In this document: positions 8,557 to 17,463 of the stretch, piece after piece
Layout: each line of letters opens with the position of its first letter
How positions within the stretch are numbered: position 1 is the stretch's first letter
Source: Flavobacterium aquicola
GTDB taxonomy: Bacteria > Bacteroidota > Bacteroidia > Flavobacteriales > Flavobacteriaceae
Assembly (NCBI RefSeq): GCF_003385115.1
Contig: NZ_QUNI01000011.1
Coordinates: forward strand, 112,308 to 176,307
Direction: 5' to 3'
Length of the DNA stretch: 64,000 nucleotides
Notes under the pieces: generated by a model
The model's input: only the letters and a program-made list of their open reading frames with translations
The model's database searches: none
Told to the model about the DNA's origin: nothing
Translations under genes and position numbers: made by a program

Positions 8557-11500
8557 TTATTTATTCTTACTGTAAAACTTTTTATATTTTGGATAAGTTG
8601 CAGCTCCTATGACAGAAATTGTCCCCAGCGAATACCATATCCAGCTCAAAGAATGTGCTTCGCCGCTAGCATAAGAATGCAGTCCTACTAAATGAAAATT
8701 AACTCCATAATAGGTGAATAGAATTGATATAAAGGCAAACATACTCATTAAATTGAAAATCCACTTTCCTCTTAATGAAGGGACAAATCTGGCATGAATT
8801 ACAAAAGCATATACCATAATACTAATTAAGGCCCAGGTTTCTTTAGGATCCCATCCCCAATAGCGTCCCCAGCTTTCATTTGCCCATTGTCCGCCAAGAA
8901 AGTTTCCAATAGTCAGCATTATCAAGCCGATTGTTAATGCCATTTCATTAATATAGGTGATTTCTTTAATATTCAATGCCATTTTAGCTTTGTTATTTTC
9001 ATTGGTAAAAAAGATCAAAAGAAGCGATACAAAACCTAGAATCATTCCTAAAGCAAATGGTCCATAACTAGCCACAATAACAGCCACGTGAATCATTAAC
9101 CAATAGGAATTAAGAACTGGCTGCAGATTAGCTATTTCCGGATCAATCCAGTTGGCATAAGCCGCCGCAAGTATCATCGCTGTAACAAATGCTGCCGAAG
9201 CAACGGTTAATTTTGATTTTATATCAAATGCTAAACCAAAAAACATTGTTGCCCAAGCCACATACACAATCGCCTCATAAGCATTACTCCATGGCGCATG
9301 TCCCGAAATATACCAGCGTGCTATTAATGTTATAGTATGAAGCAGAAAAAATACTGCAATAATAATGTGCATTGAGTTAACTAAAATACGTATTAGCTTT
9401 GAATCTTTAAAAATTTGAATAATCGTAAATGCTAACATCAAAATTGCTGCAAATAGATAAGCAAAAGGCAGTTTCTGAAGAAGATCATATTTATTGTATG
9501 CAATTTCTAAGTCTATTTTTTCCTCGCTCGGTCTTACTTTGCTTCCAAATTTCTTTTGAAAACCGTTAATACTTTCCAGCAGTTCATTTGCAGTTTTATA
9601 ATTCTTTGATTCGATTGCGTGACTCAGCGTTCCAAAATAAAGAGGCAGAATACTTTTGGTATATGTAGAATCCATTCCTTTTAAACCGGCATGTTCCAGT
9701 TCGAGATAGGATATCCATTTATTTCCTGGATCATTTGGCACAGGGAAAATTCGTAAAATGCTTCCGCTCAAAGCCGATTCCATCAAATTTACTTTCTTAT
9801 CAGTTTCAACAAAATCCTTTTCAAACTGATTTGGATTTCCTGCTTTGTAGGCAGCATCTAAATAAGGTGATAATTTATAATTTCCTTTTTCATCAAAGAA
9901 AGCGATAAAAGGAGCAAATTGATCTTTGGAATCAATTCCGATAATTTTACGAATACTATCATTTCCTGACTTAATATAAATAAGCGGAATTTCGATCCAC
10001 AATTGCGCGCTTTGTGTCATTGATAAAAATACTTGATCGGAGTTCATCCCTTTATAAGTATTGGAATGACTTACTTTTCGAAGCAATTCTGATGAGAAAG
10101 TATTAATAGGCTTCATTCTTCCGCCAGCGTCCTGAATAATCAGTCTTCCAAATTTTGCAGCATGTTCCGGTGTAACAGTAAATGACGTCAATACAGAGTC
10201 TAATTGTTTCTGCGTAGGTTTTACCCGCACATGAACTGTGCTTTCAGAATGTGCCTCCCCTGCCTTTTCAGCTGTATGGTTGTGATCGTGGTCGTGTTCA
10301 TGATCATGATTGTGTTCTTGAGCAAATCCTGAAATGCTTAAAAACAGAACTAAAATCGTGATAAGATTTGCTTTTTTCTTTTTCACAGCTTCTAATTTTC
10401 TTTTCAAATCGGCAAAACGGGAATTTTTGACAAACATAATAGCCATCATACTAAAAAACAATAAAAAATAACCAATATAAGTAATCGTCGTTCCACAATA
10501 ATCATGGTTGACAGATAATACAGTTCCTTTTTCGTCTGGATCAAATGAAGATTGAAAAAAACGATAACCTTCATGATCTAAAACGTGATTCATATAAATT
10601 CTGGCATCAAATGGTTTAACCGAATCCTGAACAGTCACCTGGCTTTCAAATGATGAATAACTTTTCTCTGTACCTGGATATTTACTGGCAATAAAATCAT
10701 TTAGTTTTATTTTGAATGGCAGCACATATGCCTTGCTTCCATAGAAAAAAGAATATTCAGTTTTCCCAATTTTAACGGTTTTAGAATCTCCAACTTTACC
10801 TTTAGAACCTAATAATGTTACCAACTCTTCTTTACCATCGGCAATCAGTTTTACAACTAAAGCATCATCATGATTTTTTTCTTTAAAATCATTTTTGGTT
10901 TCATAGTCAATTATCCCTGTCACAGCTGGATCCGGAAAAACAAAACGGATATCTCCAATACTGTACAATGAGCGCATCATCAGTGGCTGTACAATATCTT
11001 TAGTAACTTTTCCCTGTAATTTATCAGCCATTCGCATAAAATTCCCTTCAAAAGGCATTTGAATTTTATACTCACCATCAGTAGTTATAATATTTATAGC
11101 ACCCTCAGTTTGTTTATTTAATGCAAAAAGAACATTGTGTATATTTTGAACCTCACCCGATTTTAAGAAATGTTCCTCTCTGCCTCCATCACCTGCTTCA
11201 ACTAACTTCAAATACAAAGTCCCTTTTGGATCAGGTTTTACATATTCTTTGGCACCCATAATAAAATTTTGGTAACGTACCTCAAAATTATTCCCCGAGA
11301 AATCACCTTTCATTGTAAAATCATTATTGGTAACAGGTGAAAGCAAAACCGCTTTTTCAAAAACCCTGCGTTTCATTTCTCCTTGGTGCTCTCCATCAAC
11401 AAAAAGTGTTAGGAACATTTTATCTGAATAAAATTGATTTTCGGCCGCATTTTCGCGGATTGGCATCATACCTTCAAAACTGATGTAACGGGTAATAAAA

Positions 11501-11778
11501 GCACCGGCAATTATGAATATAAAAGCCAAATGAAGCAGTAAAGTCGCCCACTTTTCTTTTCTTAATAAATTATAACGCTTGATGTTTCCAAGGAAATTGA
11601 TCATAAAGAACCCCATAATAGCTTCAAACCACCAAGTATTGTAAACTAAGATTCTAGCAGTATCGGTATTGTATTTGCTTTCGATAAAAGTTCCGGTTCC
11701 CATTGCAATTGCAAAGGTTAAGAACAATATGGCCATTAATCGAGTTGAGAATAGTACAGAGAATAATTTTTTATCCAT
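8557..11778 (-). CDS. ccsA: Fused ResB-CcsA cytochrome c biogenesis protein
   Basis: This 1073-residue protein joins the two halves of the System II cytochrome c synthetase. The N-terminal part (about residues 1-460) is ResB/CcsB-like, with early membrane helices, a large periplasmic domain and another helix near 430-450. After a helix around 475-490 there is a His/Asp-rich linker (EHNHDHEHDHDHNH). The C-terminal part is CcsA-like, with many membrane helices and the haem-binding tryptophan-rich motif WGRYWGWDPKETWA near residue 975. The complex exports haem and attaches it to CXXCH apocytochromes. Fused ccsBA genes are known in several phyla. The gene is monocistronic with its own terminator. 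Confidence 0.9.
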   Translation of the reverse strand: MDKKLFSVLFSTRLMAILFLTFAIAMGTGTFIESKYNTDTARILVYNTWWFEAIMGFFMINFLGNIKRYNLLRKEKWATLLLHLAFIFIIAGAFITRYISFEGMMPIRENAAENQFYSDKMFLTLFVDGEHQGEMKRRVFEKAVLLSPVTNNDFTMKGDFSGNNFEVRYQNFIMGAKEYVKPDPKGTLYLKLVEAGDGGREEHFLKSGEVQNIHNVLFALNKQTEGAINIITTDGEYKIQMPFEGNFMRMADKLQGKVTKDIVQPLMMRSLYSIGDIRFVFPDPAVTGIIDYETKNDFKEKNHDDALVVKLIADGKEELVTLLGSKGKVGDSKTVKIGKTEYSFFYGSKAYVLPFKIKLNDFIASKYPGTEKSYSSFESQVTVQDSVKPFDARIYMNHVLDHEGYRFFQSSFDPDEKGTVLSVNHDYCGTTITYIGYFLLFFSMMAIMFVKNSRFADLKRKLEAVKKKKANLITILVLFLSISGFAQEHNHDHEHDHDHNHTAEKAGEAHSESTVHVRVKPTQKQLDSVLTSFTVTPEHAAKFGRLIIQDAGGRMKPINTFSSELLRKVSHSNTYKGMNSDQVFLSMTQSAQLWIEIPLIYIKSGNDSIRKIIGIDSKDQFAPFIAFFDEKGNYKLSPYLDAAYKAGNPNQFEKDFVETDKKVNLMESALSGSILRIFPVPNDPGNKWISYLELEHAGLKGMDSTYTKSILPLYFGTLSHAIESKNYKTANELLESINGFQKKFGSKVRPSEEKIDLEIAYNKYDLLQKLPFAYLFAAILMLAFTIIQIFKDSKLIRILVNSMHIIIAVFFLLHTITLIARWYISGHAPWSNAYEAIVYVAWATMFFGLAFDIKSKLTVASAAFVTAMILAAAYANWIDPEIANLQPVLNSYWLMIHVAVIVASYGPFALGMILGFVSLLLIFFTNENNKAKMALNIKEITYINEMALTIGLIMLTIGNFLGGQWANESWGRYWGWDPKETWALISIMVYAFVIHARFVPSLRGKWIFNLMSMFAFISILFTYYGVNFHLVGLHSYASGEAHSLSWIWYSLGTISVIGAATYPKYKKFYSKNK

Positions 11779-12000
11779 TTGGGAATAAATTTCGTTTGTA
11801 TAAAGTGTCGCAAAAATACTTAAAAATGTCCATTTGTTTGAAGACTCAATTGTTAATTTAAACCAAAAATACGGTATTTATTTATACACAAATTCACAGA
11901 CTGCAGCATTGTAATTTTTTAAAAATTTGCGAATTAGCGGTTGTTCCAAAGTAGCTAAATTAGGGATTCAACTCTTCATTTTTTTTGTTAATTTTGCCAA

Positions 12001-12762
12001 ATGATTAAAATTACAATTATCGGTTCTGGAAATGTGGCGCAGCACCTGATTGAGGCTTTCGCAAAAAGCGATGCGGTTGAAATCATTCAGGTATTTTCGA
12101 GAAACCCAAAACAAGTTATTCCTAATCTCGATTCGAGCAAAATTACCAATGATTGGAACGCTTTGGCAGAAGCCGATTTGTACATAATATCAGTTTCAGA
12201 CGATGCCATTACAGATGTTTCTTCGCAATTGCCTTTTGAAAACCGTCTGGTTGTTCATACATCCGGCAGTGCACCGCTCGCAGCACTAAACAGTAAAAAT
12301 AGAAAAGGTGTGTTTTATCCTTTACAGACTTTTACAAAAGGAAAACCAATTGATTTTAAAACAGTTCCGTTTTGCTTGGAAACGGAGTCTGAAAACGACT
12401 ATACTGTGCTGGAAAAAGCAGCAGTTTCTATATCTGACAATGTGAAATCCATTGACTCTCATCAGCGGAAAGCATTGCATGTAGCAGCAGTCTTTGTTAA
12501 TAATTTCACTAATTATCTGTACCAATTAGGAAACGATATCTGTCAGGAAAACCATGTCTCTTTTGATATTTTAAAACCTTTGATTCTTGAAACTGCCGAA
12601 AAATTATTGACACTTTCGCCTAAAGATGCCCAGACTGGCCCTGCAAAACGCAACGACATTTCGACAATTGCGGCACATGAATCTTTTTTATCCAATGAAA
12701 ATCAATCAGCAATTTATAAAATACTAACACAATCAATACAAAATCATGGCAAAAAGCTATAA
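12001..12762 (+). CDS. DUF2520/Rossmann-fold NAD(P)-binding protein
   Basis: This 253-residue cytoplasmic protein begins with a Rossmann nucleotide-binding motif (IIGSGNVAQHL, residues 5-15). It continues with a ProC/6-phosphogluconate dehydrogenase-like fold and ends in the helical DUF2520 domain (about 125-245, with FVNNFTNYLYQL and LTLSPKDAQTGPAKRND). It resembles pyrroline-5-carboxylate reductase and ketopantoate reductase but its substrate is unknown. Its end overlaps the next gene by 17 bases. The two genes form a translationally coupled pair leading into the ubiA-like/maf/mscS run. Confidence 0.85.
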   Translation: MIKITIIGSGNVAQHLIEAFAKSDAVEIIQVFSRNPKQVIPNLDSSKITNDWNALAEADLYIISVSDDAITDVSSQLPFENRLVVHTSGSAPLAALNSKNRKGVFYPLQTFTKGKPIDFKTVPFCLETESENDYTVLEKAAVSISDNVKSIDSHQRKALHVAAVFVNNFTNYLYQLGNDICQENHVSFDILKPLILETAEKLLTLSPKDAQTGPAKRNDISTIAAHESFLSNENQSAIYKILTQSIQNHGKKL

Positions 12763-13273
12763 AGAAATAATGAATGATATTACTACGTTTATTTTTGACG
12801 TAGATGGCGTACTTACTGACGGTTCTGTCTTTGTTACTAATGATGGAGAAATGCTGAGAACAATGAATATCCGTGATGGCTATGCTTTGAAAGCAGCTGT
12901 TGAAAGCGGTTATAACGTATGTATCATTTCGGGCGGAAGCAACGAAGGGGTTCGAGTACGGTTAAGAAATCTTGGGATTACTGATATTCATTTAGGAACT
13001 CCGGACAAAGTAAAAACATTCAAAGAATACACTGATGCTAACAATATCAATTCAGAACAGGTTTTGTATATGGGAGACGATATTCCAGATTACCACGTTA
13101 TGAAATTAGTTGGCTTACCAACTTGCCCGCAAGATTCAGCTCCCGAAATTAAATCAATTTCAAAATATATTTCACACATTAAAGGCGGTAAAGGCGCTGT
13201 TCGTGATGTTATTGAACAGGTAATGAAAGTACAAGGCAAATGGTCTACTCATTTTGATGGAAAACTTGATTAA
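12746..13273 (+). CDS. kdsC: KdsC-like HAD phosphatase
   Basis: This 175-residue HAD-superfamily phosphatase of the KDO-8-phosphate phosphatase type removes phosphate from 3-deoxy-manno-octulosonate 8-phosphate in LPS core synthesis. Motif I is FDVDGVLTDG (residues about 14-23), motif II is ISGG, and motif III/IV is YMGDDIPDYHVM. The protein lacks a cap domain, as expected for tetrameric KdsC. Sialic-acid/KDN phosphatases of the same subfamily cannot be excluded. It overlaps the preceding DUF2520 gene by 17 bases. Confidence 0.85.
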   Translation: MAKSYKEIMNDITTFIFDVDGVLTDGSVFVTNDGEMLRTMNIRDGYALKAAVESGYNVCIISGGSNEGVRVRLRNLGITDIHLGTPDKVKTFKEYTDANNINSEQVLYMGDDIPDYHVMKLVGLPTCPQDSAPEIKSISKYISHIKGGKGAVRDVIEQVMKVQGKWSTHFDGKLD

Positions 13274-13420
13274 TTATTAATGATTAATGATTAATGATTG
13301 ATGGTTAATTATTGATTGTCAATGGTTAATTAATTTAATTCATCATTTATAATTCATCATTTATAATTCATCATTTATAATTTACAATTAATCATTTACA
13401 ATTAATCATTTACAATTAAA
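13274..13420. repeat. AT-rich 14-bp tandem repeat block
   Basis: The gap between kdsC-like and ubiA-like genes is made of short repeats. First come copies of the heptamer TTAATGA. Three exact 14-bp units AATTCATCATTTAT follow (13337-13350, 13351-13364, 13365-13378). Then come two full and one partial 14-bp units ATTTACAATTAATC (13380-13393, 13394-13407, 13408-13419). The left heptamers are roughly complementary to the right units, so the whole block can fold into a long weak hairpin. Confidence 0.85.
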
Positions 13421-13421
13421 A

Positions 13422-14348
13422 ATGAAATACCTCAAATTAATACGTTACCAAAACCTGCTGATGCTGGCTTTAATGCAGCTGCTATTTAGATATGGTTTTT
13501 TAAATTTTCAAAGTATTCCTTTGGCACTTAATGATTGGCAGTATCTTTTGTTAGTATTAGCAACGGTCATGATAGCGGCTGGCGGCTATGTAATTAATAA
13601 TATTATGGATCAGGCGACTGACAATGATAACAAGCCTAATCAGGTTGTAGTTGGTAAAAGCATATCTGAAGTCACAGCCTACAATGTATATTTTTTTGTG
13701 ACTGTTCTAGGAGTGAGCACTGGTTTTTATTTATCGAATGTCATTGCAAAGCCAGGATTTGCAGCAATCTTTATTGTTATTTCTGCAACATTATATCTTT
13801 ATGCCACAAGCTTAAAACAGATGCTGCTTGTTGGAAATTTTGTTGTCGCTCTTTTACTTGCTTTCAGTGTCATAATCATTGGAGTTTTTGATCTTTTGCC
13901 TGTTATCAATCCAGAAAATAAAATCGTTATGGCCGACTTATTTTCTATACTTCTGGATTATGCCATCTTTGCTTTTGTAATTAATTTTATTAGAGAAATT
14001 GTAAAAGATCTGGAAGATGTTAACGGAGATTACAATCAGGGAATGAATACTTTACCTATTGCTTTGGGTATACAGCGTACTTCAAAAGTGGTTTTAGGTT
14101 TAAGTATAATTCCCTTGGTGATGGTTATATTTTATATTAAAACCTACATTTTTGCGAACGATCTTTATTTCGCCACATTATATGCTCTGATATTTATAGT
14201 TGCTCCATTAATCTATTTTGCAGTAAAAATGGCCGATGCAAAAAAAAGCCAGGACTTTCATCATTTAAGTACTGTTTTAAAACTCATTATTTTATCTGGA
14301 TTATTCTCGATTGCAATTGTCACTTATAATATTCTTCATCATGCTTAA
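13422..14348 (+). CDS. UbiA-family prenyltransferase (geranylgeranylglycerol-phosphate type)
   Basis: This 308-residue membrane protein has about eight helices and the two aspartate-rich motifs of UbiA prenyltransferases: NNIMDQATDNDNKP near residue 62 and REIVKDLEDVNGD near 193. In Bacteroidota, close homologues are annotated as geranylgeranylglycerol-phosphate geranylgeranyltransferases; the substrate here is inferred from that resemblance only. The enzyme transfers a prenyl chain from a prenyl diphosphate within the membrane. Its end overlaps the maf gene by 8 bases, so the two are coupled. Confidence 0.82.
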   Translation: MKYLKLIRYQNLLMLALMQLLFRYGFLNFQSIPLALNDWQYLLLVLATVMIAAGGYVINNIMDQATDNDNKPNQVVVGKSISEVTAYNVYFFVTVLGVSTGFYLSNVIAKPGFAAIFIVISATLYLYATSLKQMLLVGNFVVALLLAFSVIIIGVFDLLPVINPENKIVMADLFSILLDYAIFAFVINFIREIVKDLEDVNGDYNQGMNTLPIALGIQRTSKVVLGLSIIPLVMVIFYIKTYIFANDLYFATLYALIFIVAPLIYFAVKMADAKKSQDFHHLSTVLKLIILSGLFSIAIVTYNILHHA

Positions 14349-14922
14349 AGAAAAACTAAAAAACTATAAACTTATACTTGCTTCGGGGTCACCAAGAAGA
14401 CAGCAGATTTTTAAAGATTTAGACTTGGATTTTGAAATCCGATTAAAAGAAATCGAAGAAATCTTCCCTCCCGAATTAAAAGCTGAAGAAATTACAAACT
14501 ATCTAGCAGTACTGAAAGCCAATGCTTTTGAAGGAGAACTACAGCATAATGACATATTAATTACAAGCGACACTATTGTTTGGCACAAAAATTGCGCTTT
14601 AGGTAAACCAAAGGATCATCAAGATGCTTTTGAAATCTTAAAATCATTATCGGATACGACTCATGAAGTAATAACTTCGGTTTGTTTTAAGACAAAAACA
14701 TCTTTTAATTTAATACATGAAACAACAAAAGTTACATTTAATGCGTTAAGTGACGAATCGATCCTTTATTATTTAGAAAATTATAAACCTTATGATAAAG
14801 CGGGAGCCTATGGAATACAGGAATGGATTGGTTTTATCGGCGTTGCAAAAGTTGAAGGATCATATGCCAATGTAATGGGAATGCCGACAGATAAAGTATA
14901 TAATTATTTAAGCAATTTATAA
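14341..14922 (+). CDS. maf: Maf-like nucleotide pyrophosphatase
   Basis: This 193-residue protein is of the Maf/HAM1-like superfamily, which hydrolyses non-canonical or modified nucleoside triphosphates (dTTP/UTP or m7GTP types) to the monophosphate. The signature LASGSPRRQQIF is at residues about 11-22, the catalytic aspartate is in ITSDTIVW, and the conserved KPKDHQDAFEIL and YDKAGAYGIQ segments are present. I chose the ATG at 14341 over 14311 because the extra ten residues are hydrophobic, unlike the family, and are simply the out-of-frame end of the prenyltransferase. The gene overlaps ubiA by 8 bases. Confidence 0.9.
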   Translation: MLKEKLKNYKLILASGSPRRQQIFKDLDLDFEIRLKEIEEIFPPELKAEEITNYLAVLKANAFEGELQHNDILITSDTIVWHKNCALGKPKDHQDAFEILKSLSDTTHEVITSVCFKTKTSFNLIHETTKVTFNALSDESILYYLENYKPYDKAGAYGIQEWIGFIGVAKVEGSYANVMGMPTDKVYNYLSNL

Positions 14923-14928
14923 AAAGAA

Positions 14929-15462
14929 ATGGATTTTTTTAATCATTACATCAAAGAGGAAATCAGTACAGGCATACTGATACTGGTGGTCTTTTTGTCT
15001 CGTGCGTTTGTTTCCAAAATAATAAGAAGATACGCTAAGACAAGCGAAATTATTGAAAGAAGAACCAACTTAGTTATAAAATATATTAACGTTCTTATTA
15101 CCATTTTGTTCTTTATTACCCTTATCTTAATTTGGGGGGTTCAGGCCAAAGATATTTTTATCACAATATCATCAATAGCAACGGTAATTGGGGTAGCAAT
15201 GTTTGCACAATGGTCTATCCTAAGTAATATTACATCAGGTATTATTTTGTTTTTCTCATTTCCCTTTAAAATTGGAGATGCAATATTAATTCACGATAAA
15301 GATTACTTAGTAGAAGGCGAAATTGAAGATATTGGTGCCTTTCATGTAACACTGCGATCCAAGGAAGGAGAAATAGTCATCTATCCTAATAATCTGTTTT
15401 TTCAAAAAGGAATTTCAATTATTAAGAAACCATTACATACAAACAGCGAGTTTGTTGATTAA
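14929..15462 (+). CDS. Small MscS-type mechanosensitive channel
   Basis: This 177-residue inner-membrane protein has three hydrophobic segments (about residues 12-30, 48-70 and 75-110) followed by a beta domain. The third helix and what follows (AQWSILSNITSGIILFFSFPFKIGD, spoken of here by its ends) match the pore helix and the start of the MscS beta domain. The large alpha/beta cage is truncated, so it is a minimal MscS. Such proteins gate ions under membrane tension. It lies 6 bases after maf, apparently in the same operon. Confidence 0.8.
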   Translation: MDFFNHYIKEEISTGILILVVFLSRAFVSKIIRRYAKTSEIIERRTNLVIKYINVLITILFFITLILIWGVQAKDIFITISSIATVIGVAMFAQWSILSNITSGIILFFSFPFKIGDAILIHDKDYLVEGEIEDIGAFHVTLRSKEGEIVIYPNNLFFQKGISIIKKPLHTNSEFVD

Positions 15463-15505
15463 CTCCTAATTATTTTTATTAAACCCAACTCTAAATTTAA
15501 ATACT

Positions 15506-16051
15506 ATGAAAACAATGAAATTAATAATTATCGGACTCTTTTTATCAGTGAGTTCGGCACAGGCACAAGTGTCTGTAAATGTAAACATCGGGACACCTCC
15601 TCCTGTTGTAGTTGCATCACCAAGAGTGGTAGTTGCCTCTCCTCCTGAATGGGGACCTGTAGGATATGATAATATGGAATACTATTATCTTCCTGACATT
15701 CAAATGTACTATGACATAAGATTAGCGCAGTACATTTATTTTGGCGGCGGAAAATGGATTCGTTCTCAAAGATTGCCATCCCATTACAGAAATTACAATT
15801 TATATAATGGTTATAAAGTTGTTTTAACTGATTATCATGGTAATGCTCCTTACGTATATTTCAATTCTCACAAAGTTAAATACTACAAAGGATACAAAGG
15901 AAAACCTCAAAAAAACAGAAGAGATTACTATTCACACAATGACTATCACAGAAATCATGATAACGGCAATCACGATCATGACGATCACCATGACCATCAT
16001 GATAATGGAAATCACGGCGGTAAAGAACATGGAAAAGGAAAACACAAATAA
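15506..16051 (+). CDS. Exported His/Asp-rich protein of unknown function
   Basis: This 181-residue protein has a signal peptide (about residues 1-20, ending AQAQ). A Pro/Val-rich segment (about 28-48) and a Tyr-rich middle follow (EYYYLPDIQMYYDIR, YIYFGGGKW). The long C-terminus (about 140-181) is full of His, Asp, Asn and Gly (HDHDDHHDHHDNGNH), with a basic end. Such tails often bind Ni, Zn or Cu, but no function is established. It is probably periplasmic or outer-membrane associated. A terminator follows at 16070. Confidence 0.65.
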   Translation: MKTMKLIIIGLFLSVSSAQAQVSVNVNIGTPPPVVVASPRVVVASPPEWGPVGYDNMEYYYLPDIQMYYDIRLAQYIYFGGGKWIRSQRLPSHYRNYNLYNGYKVVLTDYHGNAPYVYFNSHKVKYYKGYKGKPQKNRRDYYSHNDYHRNHDNGNHDHDDHHDHHDNGNHGGKEHGKGKHK

Positions 16052-16069
16052 AAACCCTTTATAAAAAAC

Positions 16070-16097
16070 AAAAGAGCATCAAATGAGGTGCTCTTTT
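16070..16097 (+). terminator. Rho-independent terminator
   Basis: The stem pairs AAAAGAGCA (16070-16078) with TGCTCTTTT (16089-16097), plus one extra pair beside the loop, and a T-rich tail follows. It ends the plus-strand run from DUF2520 to the His-rich protein gene. Confidence 0.75.
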
Positions 16098-16277
16098 TGT
16101 TTTTAATTTCATCAAAGAATAAACGGAGATACCACCGATAATTTTACCAAAAGGTTTTACTTTTTTGAATGGAAATTTTGTAAATTAATAAAAAAAAACT
16201 GCAGCATAATTTATTTAAGAAATGATCAATTTTGATGATGAATTTTTAATCTCTTCTTTACATTTTTAAACATATCT

Positions 16278-17375
16278 ATGGATGCGCTAAAACTGCCTTT
16301 CTCTGCTAGACTGACCTGTATACTTTTAAGTCTAATATGTTTTGCATTTATTTTTTACATTGGAAAAGACATCATTACTCCAATTTTGATGGCTTTCCTC
16401 TTTGCTATTTTACTGCTTCCTGTTTTCTCGTTTTTAAATGTCAGATTAAAATTTCCCCGACATCTTGCATCAATAATCTGTGTTCTTCTTTTTGTATCAG
16501 TTATTATAAGTGTTCTCGTTTTCATTTCTTATCAAGTTACAGACATGGCAAATGATTTTGAGACTATTAAAAAAAATGTAAATTCATTTATAGTTGATAT
16601 TCATAAATTTATAAAAGACAGTTTTAATATAAGTATTTGGGAACAAAAAAAGTATATAAAAGATGCTGCTAAAGATACTGTAAGCAACGGAACCAGTTCA
16701 ATTGGGTCTGCAATAATATCCATCAGTGATCTTCTCTTAGACAGCACGATCATTCCGATTTATACATTTTTATTCTTATTGTATAAAGATCATTTCATTC
16801 TTTTTCTTTCAAAATTAACAGCTCAGGAAAATCATCTGATTTTAAAAGATATTTTGTCACAAATAAAAATTTCAATAAATAAATATATTGTAAGCTTACT
16901 TTTTGAAATGATTATCGTTTCGGTTTTAACGAGTTTAGGACTTTGGATAATTGGTGTAAAATATTTTATTCTATTGGGACTTATAACGGGTATTTTAAAT
17001 CTAATTCCTTACATCGGTATTTTAATAGCAGGAGTGATTACACTATTAGCATCACTAACTGGCACAGCAGAAACATCTTTAGTTCTGGGAATTTTAATTG
17101 TAAACATTGTAGTCCAGCTAATAGACAATAATATTCTTGTTCCTTTAATCATTAATTCTAAAGTAGAGATTAATGCCTTTGTGTCCATTATAGGAATTAT
17201 TGTTGGCGGGACCGCAGCAGGAATTTCAGGAATGTTCTTAGCCATACCGTTTTTAGCAATTTTAAAAATTATTTTTGACAGAATAGAATCTTTAGAACCT
17301 TGGGGCTATCTGATGGGAAATCATATGCCCAAAAGATTCATGTGGAAAACTCGAAAAACTAAATTAGAAAATTAA
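16278..17375 (+). CDS. AI-2E family transporter (PerM/YhhT type)
   Basis: This 365-residue inner-membrane protein has the AI-2E transporter layout. Paired helices lie at the N-terminus (about 10-50 and 60-90), then a soluble amphipathic region (about 90-150), then five or six helices with the conserved LITGILNLIPYIGILI and DNNILVPLIINSKVEINA segments. Family members export varied small molecules or act as Na+/H+ antiporters; the autoinducer-2 name should not be read as proof of substrate. It stands in its own unit, 88 bases before an outer-membrane protein gene. Confidence 0.85.
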   Translation: MDALKLPFSARLTCILLSLICFAFIFYIGKDIITPILMAFLFAILLLPVFSFLNVRLKFPRHLASIICVLLFVSVIISVLVFISYQVTDMANDFETIKKNVNSFIVDIHKFIKDSFNISIWEQKKYIKDAAKDTVSNGTSSIGSAIISISDLLLDSTIIPIYTFLFLLYKDHFILFLSKLTAQENHLILKDILSQIKISINKYIVSLLFEMIIVSVLTSLGLWIIGVKYFILLGLITGILNLIPYIGILIAGVITLLASLTGTAETSLVLGILIVNIVVQLIDNNILVPLIINSKVEINAFVSIIGIIVGGTAAGISGMFLAIPFLAILKIIFDRIESLEPWGYLMGNHMPKRFMWKTRKTKLEN

Positions 17376-17463
17376 ATCATGTAGATTGCGACAGTATTTT
17401 TTAATAAATAAATTAAATCTCACTAAGAAATTTATCCTTTAATTCGAGCAAAAAACTACCTGA

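Noticed and set aside
11989..11996. TAATTTTG as promoter for the DUF2520 gene
   Set aside because: It ends only four bases before the ATG, so the transcript would start at or inside the coding region; more likely chance in an AT-rich context.
13274..13420. CRISPR-like array
   Set aside because: The units are 14 bp and directly adjacent without unique spacers, so it is a simple tandem repeat; no cas genes are nearby.
15837..16064. 75-codon ORF with Met/Ile/Thr repeats
   Set aside because: Out-of-frame reading of the His/Asp-rich repeat codons of the gene at 15506; the composition is an artefact of the repeat.
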